Shown here piece after piece: positions 36,607-49,528 of a stretch of 64,000 bases of DNA. The notes beneath the pieces were generated by a model. That model did not search any database and was not told the origin of the DNA. It saw only the letters and a program-made list of their open reading frames with translations. A program made the position numbers and the translations under genes. Origin of the DNA: Cercis canadensis (lineage: Eukaryota; Streptophyta; Magnoliopsida; Fabales; Fabaceae); contig QAOA01005024.1 in assembly GCA_003255065.1 (NCBI GenBank), forward strand, positions 412,126 through 476,125, read 5' to 3'. The stretch's first letter is position 1, and every line of letters begins with the position of its first letter.

Positions 36607-36992
36607 GAGTATGTGACTCACCGAGCTATTATTCATGGTGAAAGATGGTTTTGTTGTAGGTATAGCCAGTTTCAGCAGATTCACACCCCATGCTACTTGT
36701 TTGTGTGTAGTCCTGTAGAGAAAGAGGAAGGGACACCTTGTGACTACACTGGAGCTCCTGCATAGAGAAAGAGGAAGAGATAAGGTGAATTTTCATCCAG
36801 TAAATTATAAGCTGGCCTACATCATTTTTATGAAGTTTCAGTTTTGATTAATTTTATTTCTGATTCTTTTGGTAAACAATGTGGTTTTAATGTTGTAGTT
36901 ATATGACTGGTTCAACCCACGGTACCTCTGTGATGTGATGCTCTCACATTTATATTAGATACAAAACTCAAAGGCCAATATTAAGAGTTTCA

Positions 36993-39900
36993 ATGGCTCT
37001 TGGAGCTGAAGGAGCATCTTCCTCAAATTCTTCTTTCAATTCAACCCTGAGATGGAAATTTCACGTTTTCTTGAGTTTTAGAGGAGCAGACACCCGCACA
37101 AGTTTTACAGACTACTTATATGCTACTTTGCAAAGAAAGGGAATCATCACTTTCAGGGATGATGAACAACTTGAGAGAGGAGAAGTTATTTCTGAACAAC
37201 TCCTGAAAGCCATTGAAGAATCTCTCTCAACAATTGTTGTTCTCTCCCCACAATATGCTTCTTCCAGTTGGTGTTTGGATGAGCTCCATAAAATTCTCGA
37301 ATCTAGAACATTGTTGGGCAGAGAAGTTTTCCCAGTCTTCTATGATGTTGACCCCTCTGATGTAAGGTGCCAAAAGGGAAGTTTTGGCGAAGCATTTAAG
37401 AAACATGAACGAAGATATAAAGAAGACAGGATTAAAAGATGGAGAGATGCCTTAACAGAAGTTGCTGGTTTACCTGGATGGCACTCCAAGGATAGGTAAT
37501 TTTAAATTGTCATTGTTTTGGTATGAAGTATAATAGCAGCGTTAAAAATGAAAGCCCATAATCAAGTTACAATTATTAATACTGAATATGTGGCCAAAAC
37601 AGTCAATTTATGAGCATAGCAGTTGAGCTAGAAAAGTATTGAGCATATTTTCTGGATCTGTCTAGAAGGTTCTAAATATTTGACAACCTGTATTTTCTCA
37701 AGCTTCATATACTTGATTATAATTCATATTGTACTTTTCACAAGATTGTCCTTTTCTTCCATGTAGGCACGAATCACAGCTCATTAAAGAAATTATAGCT
37801 GAACTATGGACAAAACTGCTACCTAAACTGCCATCATATAATGATAAACTTGTTGGAATTGATTCAAGGATGGAAGACATGTGTTCACTTTTAGCCAGAG
37901 GGTCAAAGGATGTTCGCTTCATAGGAATATGGGGCATGGGTGGTATAGGAAAGACAACACTTGCAAGAGTTGTTTTTGAGAGAACCCGCAATGAGTTTGA
38001 CATCTGTTGCTTTCTTGCAAATGTTAGAGAAGTTTCTGGTGAAAGAGATCATGGTCTGGTTCAGCTACAAAGGGAACTTCTTTCTCATCTGAAAATAAGA
38101 GGCATGGAACTAGAAGATTCATATCAGGGCAAGCAAACAATTAGAAACCTTTTATTCAACAAAAAAGTTTTGCTTGTGCTTGATGATGTAAATGCTAATA
38201 GCCAATTAGACAATTTGGCTGGAAACCAAGAATGGTTTGGTCAAGGGAGTAGAGTAATAATAACAACTAGAGACAGACACTTGCTAACATCACATGGAGT
38301 ATCAGAGAAGTATGAGATTCAAATCTTAGATAGTGATGAATCCTTTGAACTTTTTTGTCAGAAAGCCTTTAAAGATCAACCTGAACAATGTTATCTGGAG
38401 TTGTCTAAAATGGTGGTTCAATATGCTGGAGGCCTCCCTTTGGCAATCAAAGTATTGGGTTCCTTTCTTTGTGGAAGAAGTGTACCTGAATGGGAAAATG
38501 CTCTGGACAAAATGAGAAAGGTTCCACATAAAGATATAATAAGTACACTTCGAATAAGCTTTGAAGCATTAGATGATATCGAACAGAACATATTTCTGAA
38601 CATGGCCTGCTTCTTTAAGAATATGGACAAAGTTCAAGTGGAACATATATTGGAAATATGTGATCTTTATCCAGTCATTGGAATACATGTTCTTCTTGAG
38701 AAATGCTTGCTAATTGAATATTATGATAGTGGTAAAATGCGGTTGGGGATGCATGATATGCTTCAAGAAATGGGAAAGAATATTGTTATTCATGAATCCC
38801 TTAATGATGCTGGAAAACGCAGTAGGTTGTGGTTGCAAGAGGATGTTGATCATGTATTGACAAAAAATAAGGTAAGAAACTGTTTAATTTTGCTGCACTA
38901 ATGCTGTTATTGCATGCCCTATGAATTTCAATTGAATTTATACTTTCACTATCATACCTTCTGTCATTCTCACAACTATTTTCCCCCATTTATTAGGGAT
39001 CTGAGGTTATTCAGGGCATAGTTCTGAACTCAAGGAGGCGATATGGAGCACATTGTGACCCTAATGCCTTCTCAAAAATATGCAATCTTAAAGTGTTGAA
39101 GATATATGAGTTTAATCCTCTGCTTGGTCTCGATTGTCTTTCAGAGGGATTAAAATATCTTGAATGGCAGGGATTTCCTTTAAAAGAACTGCCACTTGGT
39201 GTTCAACTTGATGAGCTTGTTGAACTTAGAATGCATCATAGCAAAATTAAGCAACTTTGGCATGGAACAATGGTAAAGACTCTACTTTATCAAGAGCTCT
39301 TACATTATTTGATATACATCCTAGTGCAAGGCCTTGAAAAGCTGATGAACTTTTTTTTTGTTTTTTTATTAGTTCTTTGGAAAGCTGAAGCTCATTGATT
39401 TGAAATATTCTAGGGATCTGATTCAGTTTCCTAGTGTTTCTGGGATTCCATGTCTTGAATCGTTGGTTCTTGAAGAATGTAAAAACCTTGTTGAGGTTCA
39501 CCAATCTGTTGGACTGCACAAGAAGCTTATGGTACTGAACTTGAGAAATTGTGTAAATCTTAAAATCCTTCCAAGAAAACTGGAAATGGATTCTCTGAAG
39601 GAGCTCCTTCTTTCAGGTTGTTCAAAAGTTAAAAAGCTTCCGGAGTTTGGAGACAATATGGAATTGCTAACAGAGCTTAATTTACAGGATTGCAAAAGTC
39701 TGGTTTGCCTTCCAAAATCCATTCATACTTTGAAATCTCTGAGAATTCTCAATACTTCAGGTTGTTCTAAATTTTCTAGGCTGCCAGAGAATTTGGACGA
39801 AAATGAGGCTTTGGAGGAGCTTAATGTGAGTGGAACTGCCATAAGAGAAGTACCTCCCTCCATCATTCATTTAAAATATCTTAGAAAATTATCCTTAAGT

Positions 39901-40401
39901 GGACACAGAGAGGTGGATTCCAATTCTTGGAACTTATCTCTCCCTTTTCGATGGATGCTTTGGAGGCATCCCATTTCCACGAGCATGATATTGCCTCATG
40001 TGTCATGTTTTTCCTTTTTGGAAGAATTAGATTTAAGCTATTGTAATCTTAGCGATGAGTCACTGCCTGTTGATCTTGGCTGCTTATCATCATTGGAGCA
40101 TTTAGATCTAAGTGGGAATAATTTTATTAACCTACCAGCTAGCGGCATTGCTAATCTTTCTAAGCTATATTATCTTAAGTTAGATTGCTGCCCAATGCTT
40201 GAGTCAGTATCTGTGCTTCCTCCACATGTAGAAAGATTATATGGAAGAAATTGTTCTTCTTGGAAACCATTATCTGATCCAGTAGACCTTTGTGATTTTT
40301 TTGCTTCACACCTGCAGGTACATTTGTCTACATTCATATGTCTCTCCCGCTTTTTCATATTCTAACACACATTGATTGTCCTTTCCTTTATTTTAAACAA
40401 C

Positions 40402-40464
<63 letters not shown>

Positions 40465-41215
40465 NTTACAGATGAGACGTTGGTATGGACCATTTTTCAT
40501 TATTCCAGGGACTGAAATTCCACCATGGTTCAGCAATCAAAATTACTTTCATATGGAGATACGTTCATCATTTCCGTGGGAAACAGTAAATAGAAGGGGC
40601 TTCGTTGACACCAGAAGAAGAATTTCACCTAGTGCTTGTGATTCATTGGTATCAATAATTGTAGACATCCCTGATTATTGTCTTTCAAGTGAATGGTGGG
40701 GAATTGCTGTATGCCTTGTGTTAGAAAATCAGTTTTCTTCTCGTTGGGATTTTGCTCCACTTTATTGGCTTTGTAAAACTCCCGGAGCAGAATTGCCCGT
40801 CCCCTCAGGTAACATACATCCGGGCTGGATTGAAGAGTTTAGTGACCCTCACTTGTGTATTTTTTTGCTGAGTGGTAATGAGAGAAATATTCAGCGGCAT
40901 TTAAGCAATGACAACAACCAACTTCAACTATTATTTTTTGCTGAAGCTACTCCTTATGAGGATGATGAATCTGATGACCCAGGTATGTTGAACATAAGCA
41001 AGTGCGGGTACCGTGTGTTATGTGAGGAAGATTTAGAAGTGTGGGGCAAAGCAATGAGTGAAAGAAAACAAAGTAATAATTTTGAGGTCCCTTCCGGCAG
41101 TCTCAACATATCAAGAATAAGAGAAATTGTGGGTGACAGTGAATGCTATGATGGATTTGAGGGAGAATCTGCAAATACATCAAATGCAGAAGCAAAACGA
41201 AGAAAACTTGGATAA
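36993..41215 (+). CDS. TNL4: TIR-NBS-LRR-C-JID immune receptor
   Basis: Exons 36993-37495, 37767-38871, 38997-39272, 39373-40317, 40472-41215; about 1190 residues. TIR has FRGADTR and SSWCLDEL with the catalytic Glu. NB-ARC has GMGGIGKTT, VLLVLDDV, SRVIITTRD, GGLPLAIK and MHD. LRR exon and C-JID are complete: IPPWFSNQ, EWWGIAVCLVLEN, tail SNAEAKRRKLG. Intron 4 is inflated by a poly-T run of about 60 bases with an N at 40465 just before the acceptor TTACAG, so intron length there is uncertain. Exon 5 is very close to TNL5 (both carry NRRGFVDTRRRIS), whereas the 5' end (MALGAEGASSSNSSFNST) matches TNL3, pointing to mixed ancestry. Confidence 0.96.
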
Positions 41216-41500
41216 AACATTCACAGTGAGTCATCATCTACCCTGCTTTTATCTATACTATTGTAGTGGCAATAACTTGTATATAGTGTCTTTTGTGTCT
41301 TCGTGGGGCGCAGCTATTTTTTTAAAAAATATTTGATGGAAATATCTTCCTGAATTTGCAACAAGTGTTGGATGTTTTCTTCTGTTTAGTATTTTCCTTT
41401 AAAATATGATAATAGTAGTCAAGTTACCATCATATATATAAAGTTTATGTAGACAATAGCAAAGGGATTGAAATGCATGTATGTGGATATAATATTATAA
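41216..41500. other. TNL4 3' flank, no gene
   Basis: 3' UTR region, closely collinear with the TNL5 3' flank (GGGGCGCA near 41310 and 53850). No coding sequence. Confidence 0.6.
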
Positions 41501-41529
41501 TAATTTGGTCTGAAAAGAAAACAGCCAAT

Positions 41530-41790
41530 GACTTTTTTCCGCAATTAAATTGGCCATTAAACGTTACATTTGGTAAGTGATAAATGACATAGATTGGCCA
41601 TTATATGTCTCGACATTTAGTGGCAATTATGTGGGAAGTTTCCAGCCATAGCTTAATGGCCACTAAAACCCTTTTTTGGTGTAGTGAGGAATTTATTGGC
41701 ACACCTAAGAAAGTTGTACGACTTGAATTTGGGATTCTTAACCCATTGGAAGTAAAGGTCGTATTGCTAAACTTAAAAATAAATGTAGAC
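41530..41790. mobile_element. CACTA-like terminal fragment in TNL4 flank
   Basis: Diverged copy of the TNL3-flank fragment, with GGCCACTAAAACCC followed by TTTTTTGGTGTAGTG near 41660-41693. The TNL5 flank (54990-55040) matches up to CAATGACTTTTT and then diverges, so it appears to lack the insertion. Confidence 0.5.
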
Positions 41791-41799
41791 ATTATCGCT

Positions 41800-42880
41800 T
41801 ATCATGTCATTCTATAATGAAACATGTAAAGAGGAAAAACTATAGACACTATATTTTTGGATAAAAAAAAAAATCTGATTTTTAAGATTTTGAAGGCTTT
41901 TTTTAGCTTTTGGATCAAAGTTTTGATCTTTGGATATTAGCATATTTCATTTAAACCCAAGTTTTGAGGTCTTTTGGGCCCATTTTGCTTTAAGCAAGTT
42001 TGGAACCTTTCGGTCTATTTGATTTTTTTCAAATATTTTGTTTGGACATAAGAATTATAATTTTTTGGATTTTTAGTAATTTTAGGTCAAAATTCATGTT
42101 TTGGGCTTGACCCGTCATGCTAAAACCCTAATTTAGAGGCCTTTAGGCCTATTCGATTTTTTTTTTTTAATGTTTTTGGTCCAAATAAATAATATATGTT
42201 TGCTAGACTATTTAATATGTTTGAGGTTTAATTTAGGACCAATTAGACCAACTTAGGTCAAAAGGTTGAACTCTTTGGGTTAAGTTTGACTTAATTTGGC
42301 CCAAGTGACTCATTAGGGTTTCGTGGTTTTTATTTTTAATAAAAAATCAAATAAATTTGTAGGATAATCTGAATGGAGGTTCAACTAAGGTTGAAGGAAT
42401 ATTCCTAAGCACAATTCAAAGGGGCTAGTATCTTGGAAGTTTTATAGAAGGTGCTCACCTAAGAACTTCAAGGAAAGTGCTATTTTTAGGGTTTCTTGTC
42501 TAATATATATATATGCTGATGAGGGAATTTAGCTAGGGGCATTTTGGGGAAAAATTATGGATTTTTTCACATGGAAAAGCTAAAAGAAAGTGGGAGGAAG
42601 GTGCAAAGGGCATGAGAAATGATCATTTTATCTCCCACTTGCTCTTTAAGTTGAGAAAACTAATTGCTTAAGAAAAAAAAAAAAAAAAAAAAANAAAAAA
42701 AAAAAAAAAAAAAGAGGAGACAGCCATACGTTAGCTACCCAATGTGAAACAAGAGGGAGAGAGATTTGAGAGGAAAAAAAAAAAAGATCAAAAGAGCTAA
42801 GTTAAGAGAAAATAAAGAGAGAGAGTAGAAGTTTAAGAAACTTCAAAGTATTATTGAGTTGTTCTTTCTATTTTTGAGAA
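41800..42880. other. Intergenic region, no gene
   Basis: Repetitive-looking sequence with recurring TTTTGGGCC / TTAGGCC / TAATTTAGG words and a poly-A run with an N (42694). It may be transposon-derived, but no termini or coding sequence could be recognised. Confidence 0.4.
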
Positions 42881-42884
42881 GAAA

Positions 42885-43214
42885 ATGAGAAATCAAAAAA
42901 GGTTTAAGCTTCTTGAATGTGAGTTCAACCATTTTAAGCAAAAAAGAGTGAATTTCTTGAAGAACTTTATTTTTTCACCAACATTCAATGCCAAAACTAT
43001 TTTGCATATTTGGAAGGACTGTGACAGAATTGTGGAGGTTTCTGGTGGTGACTCCAAGGAATTTCAAAATGAAAGCATAATTAGGTTATCATGGGTGCTC
43101 ATTCATTCAAAGCAAATTGAATATGTGCAGTGTGTGATAGCCGTTCTTGAATATCATTTATGTAATTATTGTTCTATGTATTATGATAATGATATGCTAA
43201 TATGTGATTCGTGA
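42885..43214 (+). pseudogene. FIS1-like exon fragment, copy 2
   Basis: An open frame of 109 codons includes IWKDCDRIVEVSGG, then NESIIRLSWVLIHSKQ and VQCVIAVLE, matching the plant FIS1 segment NESIMRLSWALVHSRQ..DVQRGIAMLE. FIS1 is a tail-anchored adaptor for division of mitochondria and peroxisomes. The rest of FIS1, including the second TPR half and the C-terminal membrane anchor, is absent; the flanking codons are unrelated. It lies in DNA collinear with 10640-11040. A non-functional fragment is most likely. Confidence 0.75.
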
Positions 43215-44215
43215 GCATTTGCTTTTTATGAAGCTAATATATACTCATGGACTCGGTGCAATACATCATCAGTTTTCTAGATGATTAGGAGTGTAATCGA
43301 TCGGTCCGATTTGGTTTAGTTATTTTACACATGTTTGTTTGTCGATGCTGCTGCTCAAAAGCTGACATTATAAGAGTATGCAAATTTAAAACATAATTCA
43401 GCTAGATATGTGTATTCTCTTAGGATAAATAACTTCCCCAATCGGTTGGCCCCAAACTTTGAGTTTCTATTTTTCAGTCTCTTTTTTTTTTTTTTTTTGA
43501 AGGAATTTAAGATTGCAGATCTTGGGCTTTAACAAGTGAAAAATAATGGAATCAACTTATTCTAGTGTTGCCAAACGCATTTTTACTTAATAAGGTGCCA
43601 TCTCTGTTCTAGAAAAGCTACAAAAACTAGACTCTTTGTTTTATAACTTTTCAATCAATGGATTGCCAAATAGGTTATGTAGAATTGAAGAAATTGAGAT
43701 TGATGAGCGTGACAAGCTATACAACCCAAGGGAACCATTGAAGTGATTATCAGACTTCTCTTAAATAAAAAAGTAGGTTATGTAGAAATAAAGAAATTTA
43801 TATTTGTCAATTGGTTCAGCTAAATCAAAGCAACTCACTTATAATGTTTAGGTTTAAATTTCATTGTTAGCAATTATTTTTTAGTAAGCAATTTGAAACT
43901 ACTACATAGGCCTTAGCGTAATATCATAGTAAACTTTCACTAAGGCATGACATGTCTTAGCTTTAGAACATGGAAACTTATACTTACATTAAAACTTTTA
44001 TAAATCAAAAAGAAATATATTTCTAAATGGAAGACTAATGACAATGTTTCTGCTAATTTACTTGACAAAGGTGACATTTTACTTCTATTAAAGAGGTATC
44101 ATCTATATATTTATGACTAAAGCAACTTTTGATGATTCGATTTCAAGTATTCCACACGCAGAAAACAACTTTTTAAAATTATTATTATTCTATCTTAAAC
44201 AGTTCAGATTCCCTA
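43215..44215. other. Intergenic region, no gene
   Basis: Starts with sequence collinear to 10830-11040. At about 43286 a TAGGAGTGTAATCGATCGG word resembles hAT-type element ends, but no partner end or target duplication was found. No coding sequence. Confidence 0.4.
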
Positions 44216-44219
44216 CTTT

Positions 44220-44440
44220 ATAGAAAGCCAAATTTTCTGCCATATTCCAAAGCCAAGGGCGCTTCAGACAAGCACAAAATCTCCCATCATTTTCCCTCTA
44301 AAAGCACTAACTAACACGCAAATTTCATACCTCATTCACTATTTCTCATTGATAGCCTCTCCTTCCGCTTACCCTTACTGTCTATCTTCATCATCTTCAC
44401 CTTCACAGACACTGACTTGTCCGGGTAAAACTCCTTTGAC
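44220..44440 (+). repeat. Leader-like segment, copy 3 (diverged)
   Basis: GCCATATTCCAAAGC, AAGCACAAAATCTCCC and CATCTTCACCTTCACAGA landmarks align with 1890-2180 and 12580-12925. The copy is shortened by a deletion and ends near a GGTAAAACTCC donor-like site. It lies about 5 kb upstream of TNL5. Confidence 0.55.
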
Positions 44441-45660
44441 TATTCTTCTTTTATCTCTGATTGTTAAAAAATGTATCTGATTATGTGAATTCAACTGTGC
44501 TCCTTTGACCCTTTCTCATTGATGACTGCTACTAACCTTCCTTCAAAGCAGGTAGTGCTACCCAACCACCTCATATGAGGGAGGGTTTTGATGAGCACAT
44601 ATCTTGAAATTGATGTTATTGCAAAGATATATATAAAAAAAAAAAAAAAAAAAGTTATACAGAATGATAATTAATTTTGTGTGAGCTGCATAAACAAAAC
44701 AATATAAAAAAAGTGTCGACAAAATATTAAAAAAATAACTCACAATGATACTAATTCTAAGATATAAGTCCCGCTGAAATTCCCTCGAATGAGAGGATGC
44801 AATAGTGTTACTCTTCTTTGAAGCAGCCACCCCTCTTTGAAAGGAGGGTTTGTGGGCTATATTCATAAGGGTGGAAGCGCAGGGTGTGATTCATGAGAGT
44901 AGAGTTAGCCATCAGTGCATGCAAAACTAGCCATCAGTACATAGGGAAACCAAGATTTTAGTAAAAGGATATCTGAGTCTCCTATAGAAGCTATTTCAGA
45001 TTTTAATGGCACTTACATTCCATGTGTACTTCAGACAAATATTTAAAATACTAGCTAGAAGCAATATTTAAATTAAACAAGCAATCCGGATTTTTTTTTT
45101 TAACAAAGAATGCTTAGAGACAAGCTAATCTGGGTCAGGTGCACATTATTTGCAGTTTGGAGTCATATATAGCAGCAACATAAAAGCACAAAAGTTGATA
45201 GCAGAGCTACTCTGCATATTTTACGTCATTTGAGAGGTCACTACCTTTGAGTTAAAAAAAAGGCCAATGAGAATATAGTCAAAGGTAGGCAATGTAAAAG
45301 TAATAAACAAATGAAATGGGTGTCCTAAATCGATAGGTTTGTTGCTTAATCTAACATCTTGATAGTTTGTATTCTCACTAATATTAACATAAAACTGAAA
45401 ACCTCCTTTTTTATTTTTTTCTTTGATATCTTGGGGCTATGATTATAAATTCAAACATAAAACTTTAAAAATAAAAAATAAAACTTTAATATTATTCAGC
45501 CATAGGTCAATAATTCTTAAACTTTCATGTGTAATTGATTAGACTTATAAAATGATTAATACATATAATGTCACGTCACTTAATGATAAGGAGTGTATTT
45601 TTTTTCTAATTCATATAATTTATATTATAAATTATACTTTAATACAAGATGGTAATAAAT
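44441..45660. other. Intergenic region, no gene
   Basis: AT-rich with poly-A near 44640. Only short unsupported frames. Nothing identified. Confidence 0.5.
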
Positions 45661-45672
45661 TATTGCTTTGTC

Positions 45673-45993
45673 AATTTGGCTGTAGATCAATTGGTTACAA
45701 GGCTCTCATCACAAGAAGATGATTTTGTATTCGAGGCTCTCATTGACAAAATGAGAGTTTCAAAATGCTTCTTATACAAAACTATAGTTATGGGTGCTTT
45801 GACAGTGAGACCCCTGGAACAATGATTGTTTGCTCCAAGTTTGGTAAGTCTACTCCTCATACAAAGCTACAGTTGTGGATGCTTCAACAGCAAGACCTCG
45901 AAGCAAGAATTGCTTGCCCCAAGTTTGATAAGTCTCGCTCCATCTAAAGGTTAGGGATAGACCTTGGTGTTTGGGTTACCAAAAAAAAAAAAA
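45673..45993 (+). mobile_element. SINE-like element with internal dimer and poly-A tail
   Basis: Begins GGCTGTAGATCAATTGGTTA, which resembles a tRNA-type A box, and ends in a run of A. Inside, two diverged tandem units of about 85 bases occur (near 45769 and 45855), each with ATACAAA.CTA.AGTT and CCCCAAGTTTG-like ends. TGCTTTGT occurs just before the start and again just after the A tail, a possible target duplication. No clear B box was found, so the assignment is tentative. Confidence 0.35.
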
Positions 45994-46460
45994 TCCATGC
46001 TTTGTTAGATATTTAAACTCGAAAAGCTTTTGCATATATTTTAATGAAGAAAAAAACTTATCATTATAGCGGCACTGTTAAGATTGTTATGAAGTTTTTT
46101 TATATAATATGAGAGCTTCTTTAACTAAGTAACTCTACTTCCGTAAAAAGCATGTTAGAGGTAAAACTCAACTTTTAGTCTACAGATAATAGTTTTTTTT
46201 TTGTCTATAGATAAATAGCAATTATAATTGCAATCGAGTAGATTTGAATTGGAAACCAGCCTTTTAGTCTACACAGAATAGTTTAAAGTTATGAGATAAT
46301 TGATTCTTTAACAAATTAATTAACAATTATACTACAGATAAAAAGAAAACAATTATACTATAACAAAAGTTTCCCTATACAATAAAAAAAACTTAGTTGG
46401 TGCCTTCACGGGAGACGTGTCGTGTTTTAAGGGTTATTGTCCTTATTGGCTTATTCTTTA

Positions 46461-46876
46461 GGAAAAAGTTTTAAAAATCCTCCTGAACTATGCTCTTGTT
46501 GCACTTTACTCCCTATGCTTCAAAAATGTAGGAAATACCTTCTTGAACTTTCAAAATGTGCACTTTACCCCCCGACCCTAACGTCCGTCCATTAATGTGC
46601 ACATGATGTGATTAATCTAGGCCATAGTGCAATTTTATAAGGGTATAAATGAAAATAAATTTATAAAAATTAGGGTTAAAAAGTAATATTAAAAGAGTTT
46701 TAGGGTTAAATTATAATATTCAAATCCCTTCTTCCGTCCCTTAATGGACGGACGTCAGGGTTGTGGGGGTAAAGTGCACATTTTGAAAGTTTAATGAGGT
46801 TTTTCCTACGTTTTTGAAGCATGGAGGGTAAAGCGCAACAAGAGTATAGTTCAAGGGAGTTTTTAGGACTTTTCTC
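46461..46876. mobile_element. MULE-type MITE / foldback element (416 bp)
   Basis: Two arms of about 135 bases (46461-46597 and 46738-46876) are inverted copies of each other: for example CACTTTACCC..GACCCTAACGTCC-type sequence on the left is matched in reverse by GACGTCAGGGTTGTGGGGGT on the right. The element is flanked by the perfect 9-bp duplication TATTCTTTA (46452-46460 and 46877-46885), the size made by Mutator-like transposases. The centre is AT-rich with no coding sequence, so it is non-autonomous. Confidence 0.88.
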
Positions 46877-46885
46877 TATTCTTTA

Positions 46886-47804
46886 TTGTGGTTTGCAACC
46901 ACAAAGGTGACAAGGAAATTTTTTAAAACAGAGATGATGCTTTCTAAGTCATGCCTTCCCAGTGTTCCGATTTTTTTTTTAAAATAATTTTCCCCTTTTT
47001 TATTCTTATTCTGCAATTTTTTCAGAGGTCTATGTTTGAATTCTCTGCTCTCTGCATAATTCATAAAAGTTTCTCCTTTACCCCACGACAATTCGGTGTA
47101 CAAAACCTGGGCACCCCACCCTGGCTATCTGGGAGGTTTTGTTTTCTTAAGCATATAACAAGAGCAATTGATTTATATTCCAATAAAAGGTGAAAATGAT
47201 CATAATTGCTAAAGATTTGTCTTTTTTAACTTTGGTTACGACTTTAAATTCTGAGGACGATCTGAATACCATTTAAAATTTGGTTGCTAAGATTTGTTTG
47301 ATGCAAAGGACTAATGATGATAGTAAATGGTCTTTATTCACGTGATTGAGCAAATGGAGTTTGTTATGTTTAAACATTATAAAAACCTAATTAAAACTTT
47401 TCTCTAACAAAAGCACTTCAATTTAATTGGCATTAATTTGAAAAAGTACCAATCTAATTTCAAGCAATTGTTATCAAATTGAAAAAAGATCCAATTAAAT
47501 TTTATATAATTAATTTCAATTGAGCTCAATTTGTGTCAAATTAAGATAATCTCAATTTAATTTTATATAATTAATGTTGAATTTTAAAAAATATTCTTTC
47601 TAATTTTTTGCAATTATTTTTTTTAATTATACTTGATTAGTATTAAATTAAAAATTCTCTAATTTAATCTCATGAGATTATATTTTAATTACACATATTA
47701 GTTCATTAAAATAACCCAATCTTATTTAATGCAACTAGTATCTAATTGAAAATTCCTAATTATCTTTCATTTATTTATTATTTTCAATTGACCTTAATGA
47801 GTGT
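46886..47804. other. Intergenic region, no gene
   Basis: Very AT-rich, with repeated CAATTTAATT / TTTATATAATTAAT words between 47400 and 47760. No gene or element identified. Confidence 0.5.
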
Positions 47805-49500
47805 CAAAATTAAATGCGTCCAAGTATAATTTCTTGAAATTTCTTTCTTATAGAACTTATTTAGTGTTAAATTGAAAAGGCCTACGTAAAATCAGTGTCA
47901 TGACTAAACTAAGGAAAAAGGAATTTTATAAGGAGTCAACTAAAAGTAGTCAAGGATGAGTGAATTTTATTGAAAATTTGAAATTTGATGCAATTAATGT
48001 CATAAGTTGTGAGTTCTATTATTTTCTTATATTTTTTAATAAATTTACAATAATAACAATTATGTTCTATTAATATCATTAATTAATATAGACAAAAACT
48101 AAAAACTATTGATTTTTTTTAGTACTTTAGTTATAACTTTAAGCTCAAACACAGAATCTTCAAGCCTTAAGGATAATCTTAGTACTACTCAAGCTATTTG
48201 ATACTGAAAATCATTGCTATGTCTGCACGCAATAGCTTAAATTTTATATGAATAATTTCTTAATATGATATCAAACGGACTTTAACTAATGTACAAAAAA
48301 GGGGACTTTCACTTAATTAATGATAAGGAGTTTTTTCATTCTTATGATTAAATACAAGATAGTAATAAATCCATGTTTTTTTTTTTTTAGAATGTAATAA
48401 ATCCATGCATTGTTAACAGTTTTAAACACAACTTTTTCCTATGTAAGAGAGAATATAGAGATAAAAGATTATTTTTATAGCTGCTCCTTTTAGTATACTT
48501 ATGTAGTTTTATGATATGATCCGAGAGCTTTTTCAACTAAATGGCTCTACTTTTTGTGCGAGACACATTCGAGAGAAAACTCATTTTTTATTCTACAGCT
48601 AGGTGGAAGTCAAGCGGGTCATCATCAGTCTTCCAGGAAGGTAAAGTTCTATATTCCATATCCTTTTTCTTTGTTTACCTTCGTTTCTCTTTCTCACTTT
48701 GTGGCTTACATCTCTACGTTAATCTCTTCAAATCACACTCTCTGGCTGAGATTCATCTTCATCACAAACATGTATGCCGACACTGCTAGAACAACTACAC
48801 TTATGGAATCAGATTATTGACCTTGTGAAGGTTAGAATTTTTTTTCCTTCTTGTCTGGTTTTAGATCTACTTTTGGATTATTATTATCCTATTCTATGTT
48901 ATTTCTGTAAACAAGGGATCACTCTTTGTTAAATTTGTCTGGGAAATGAAAAGCATATAAGAAGTTTTGATTTTCAAAAATAGCTCCAGAGCATCGGAAC
49001 AATTTTTTTTTTTTTTTTTTTNACCATTTTTTTTTTTTTTTTCTCTTTGGCTGATACTAGTGTTATCTCTAGATTGCAGTTCAGGCAGAAGAATATAGGA
49101 TTAATGGAAGAACATTAATACAGTTTAAAACTATTTTGTTAGGAAAAATATGGTTTCGGTATTTTTGTTAGAAAAACATAATATGTTTACATTTATTATA
49201 GAAAACTCTAATTGTGAAAAGGTAAACATTTAAGTGAAAAGATAATACTTATAAAATAACACCACAATCACAAAAAAGTAGACACACTAGATTTGAACCC
49301 AAATCCTAAGGACCACCCCAGCCTTAAATATGTCTGTATGACTGGCCAAGCAATTGTTGGTCACAAGATGATTTTGTTGTAGGTATGTCATCTGTTTCAA
49401 AAGATTCATTCTCCATGCATGCCTGCATCAATTTTTATGAGATATCTCATTCTTTTGATAACGGATATGGTTTTGGTGTTTCAGGTACATGACTGTTTCA
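47805..49500 (+). repeat. Duplicated 5' flank B, copy 2 (TNL5 promoter/leader region)
   Basis: Collinear with 4380-5660 upstream of TNL1. Contains the CT-rich stretch (about 48650-48740), the 16-codon uORF (48770-48820), a poly-T run with N at 49022, and the acceptor-like TTTCAG|GTACATGACTG near 49484. Confidence 0.6.
48770..48820 (+). promoter_or_regulatory. Possible 16-codon uORF in the TNL5 leader
   Basis: MYADTARTTTLMESDY followed by TGA; same length and stop position as the TNL1 copy at 4915-4965. Interpretation as a translational regulator is inference. Confidence 0.35.
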
Positions 49501-49528
49501 ACTCATGGTGTCTCCTTCCAGAGTTTCA

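Noticed and set aside
44558..44866. 102-codon reverse-strand frame
   Set aside because: Composed largely of poly-Phe/Tyr from a poly-A tract; no paralogous support.
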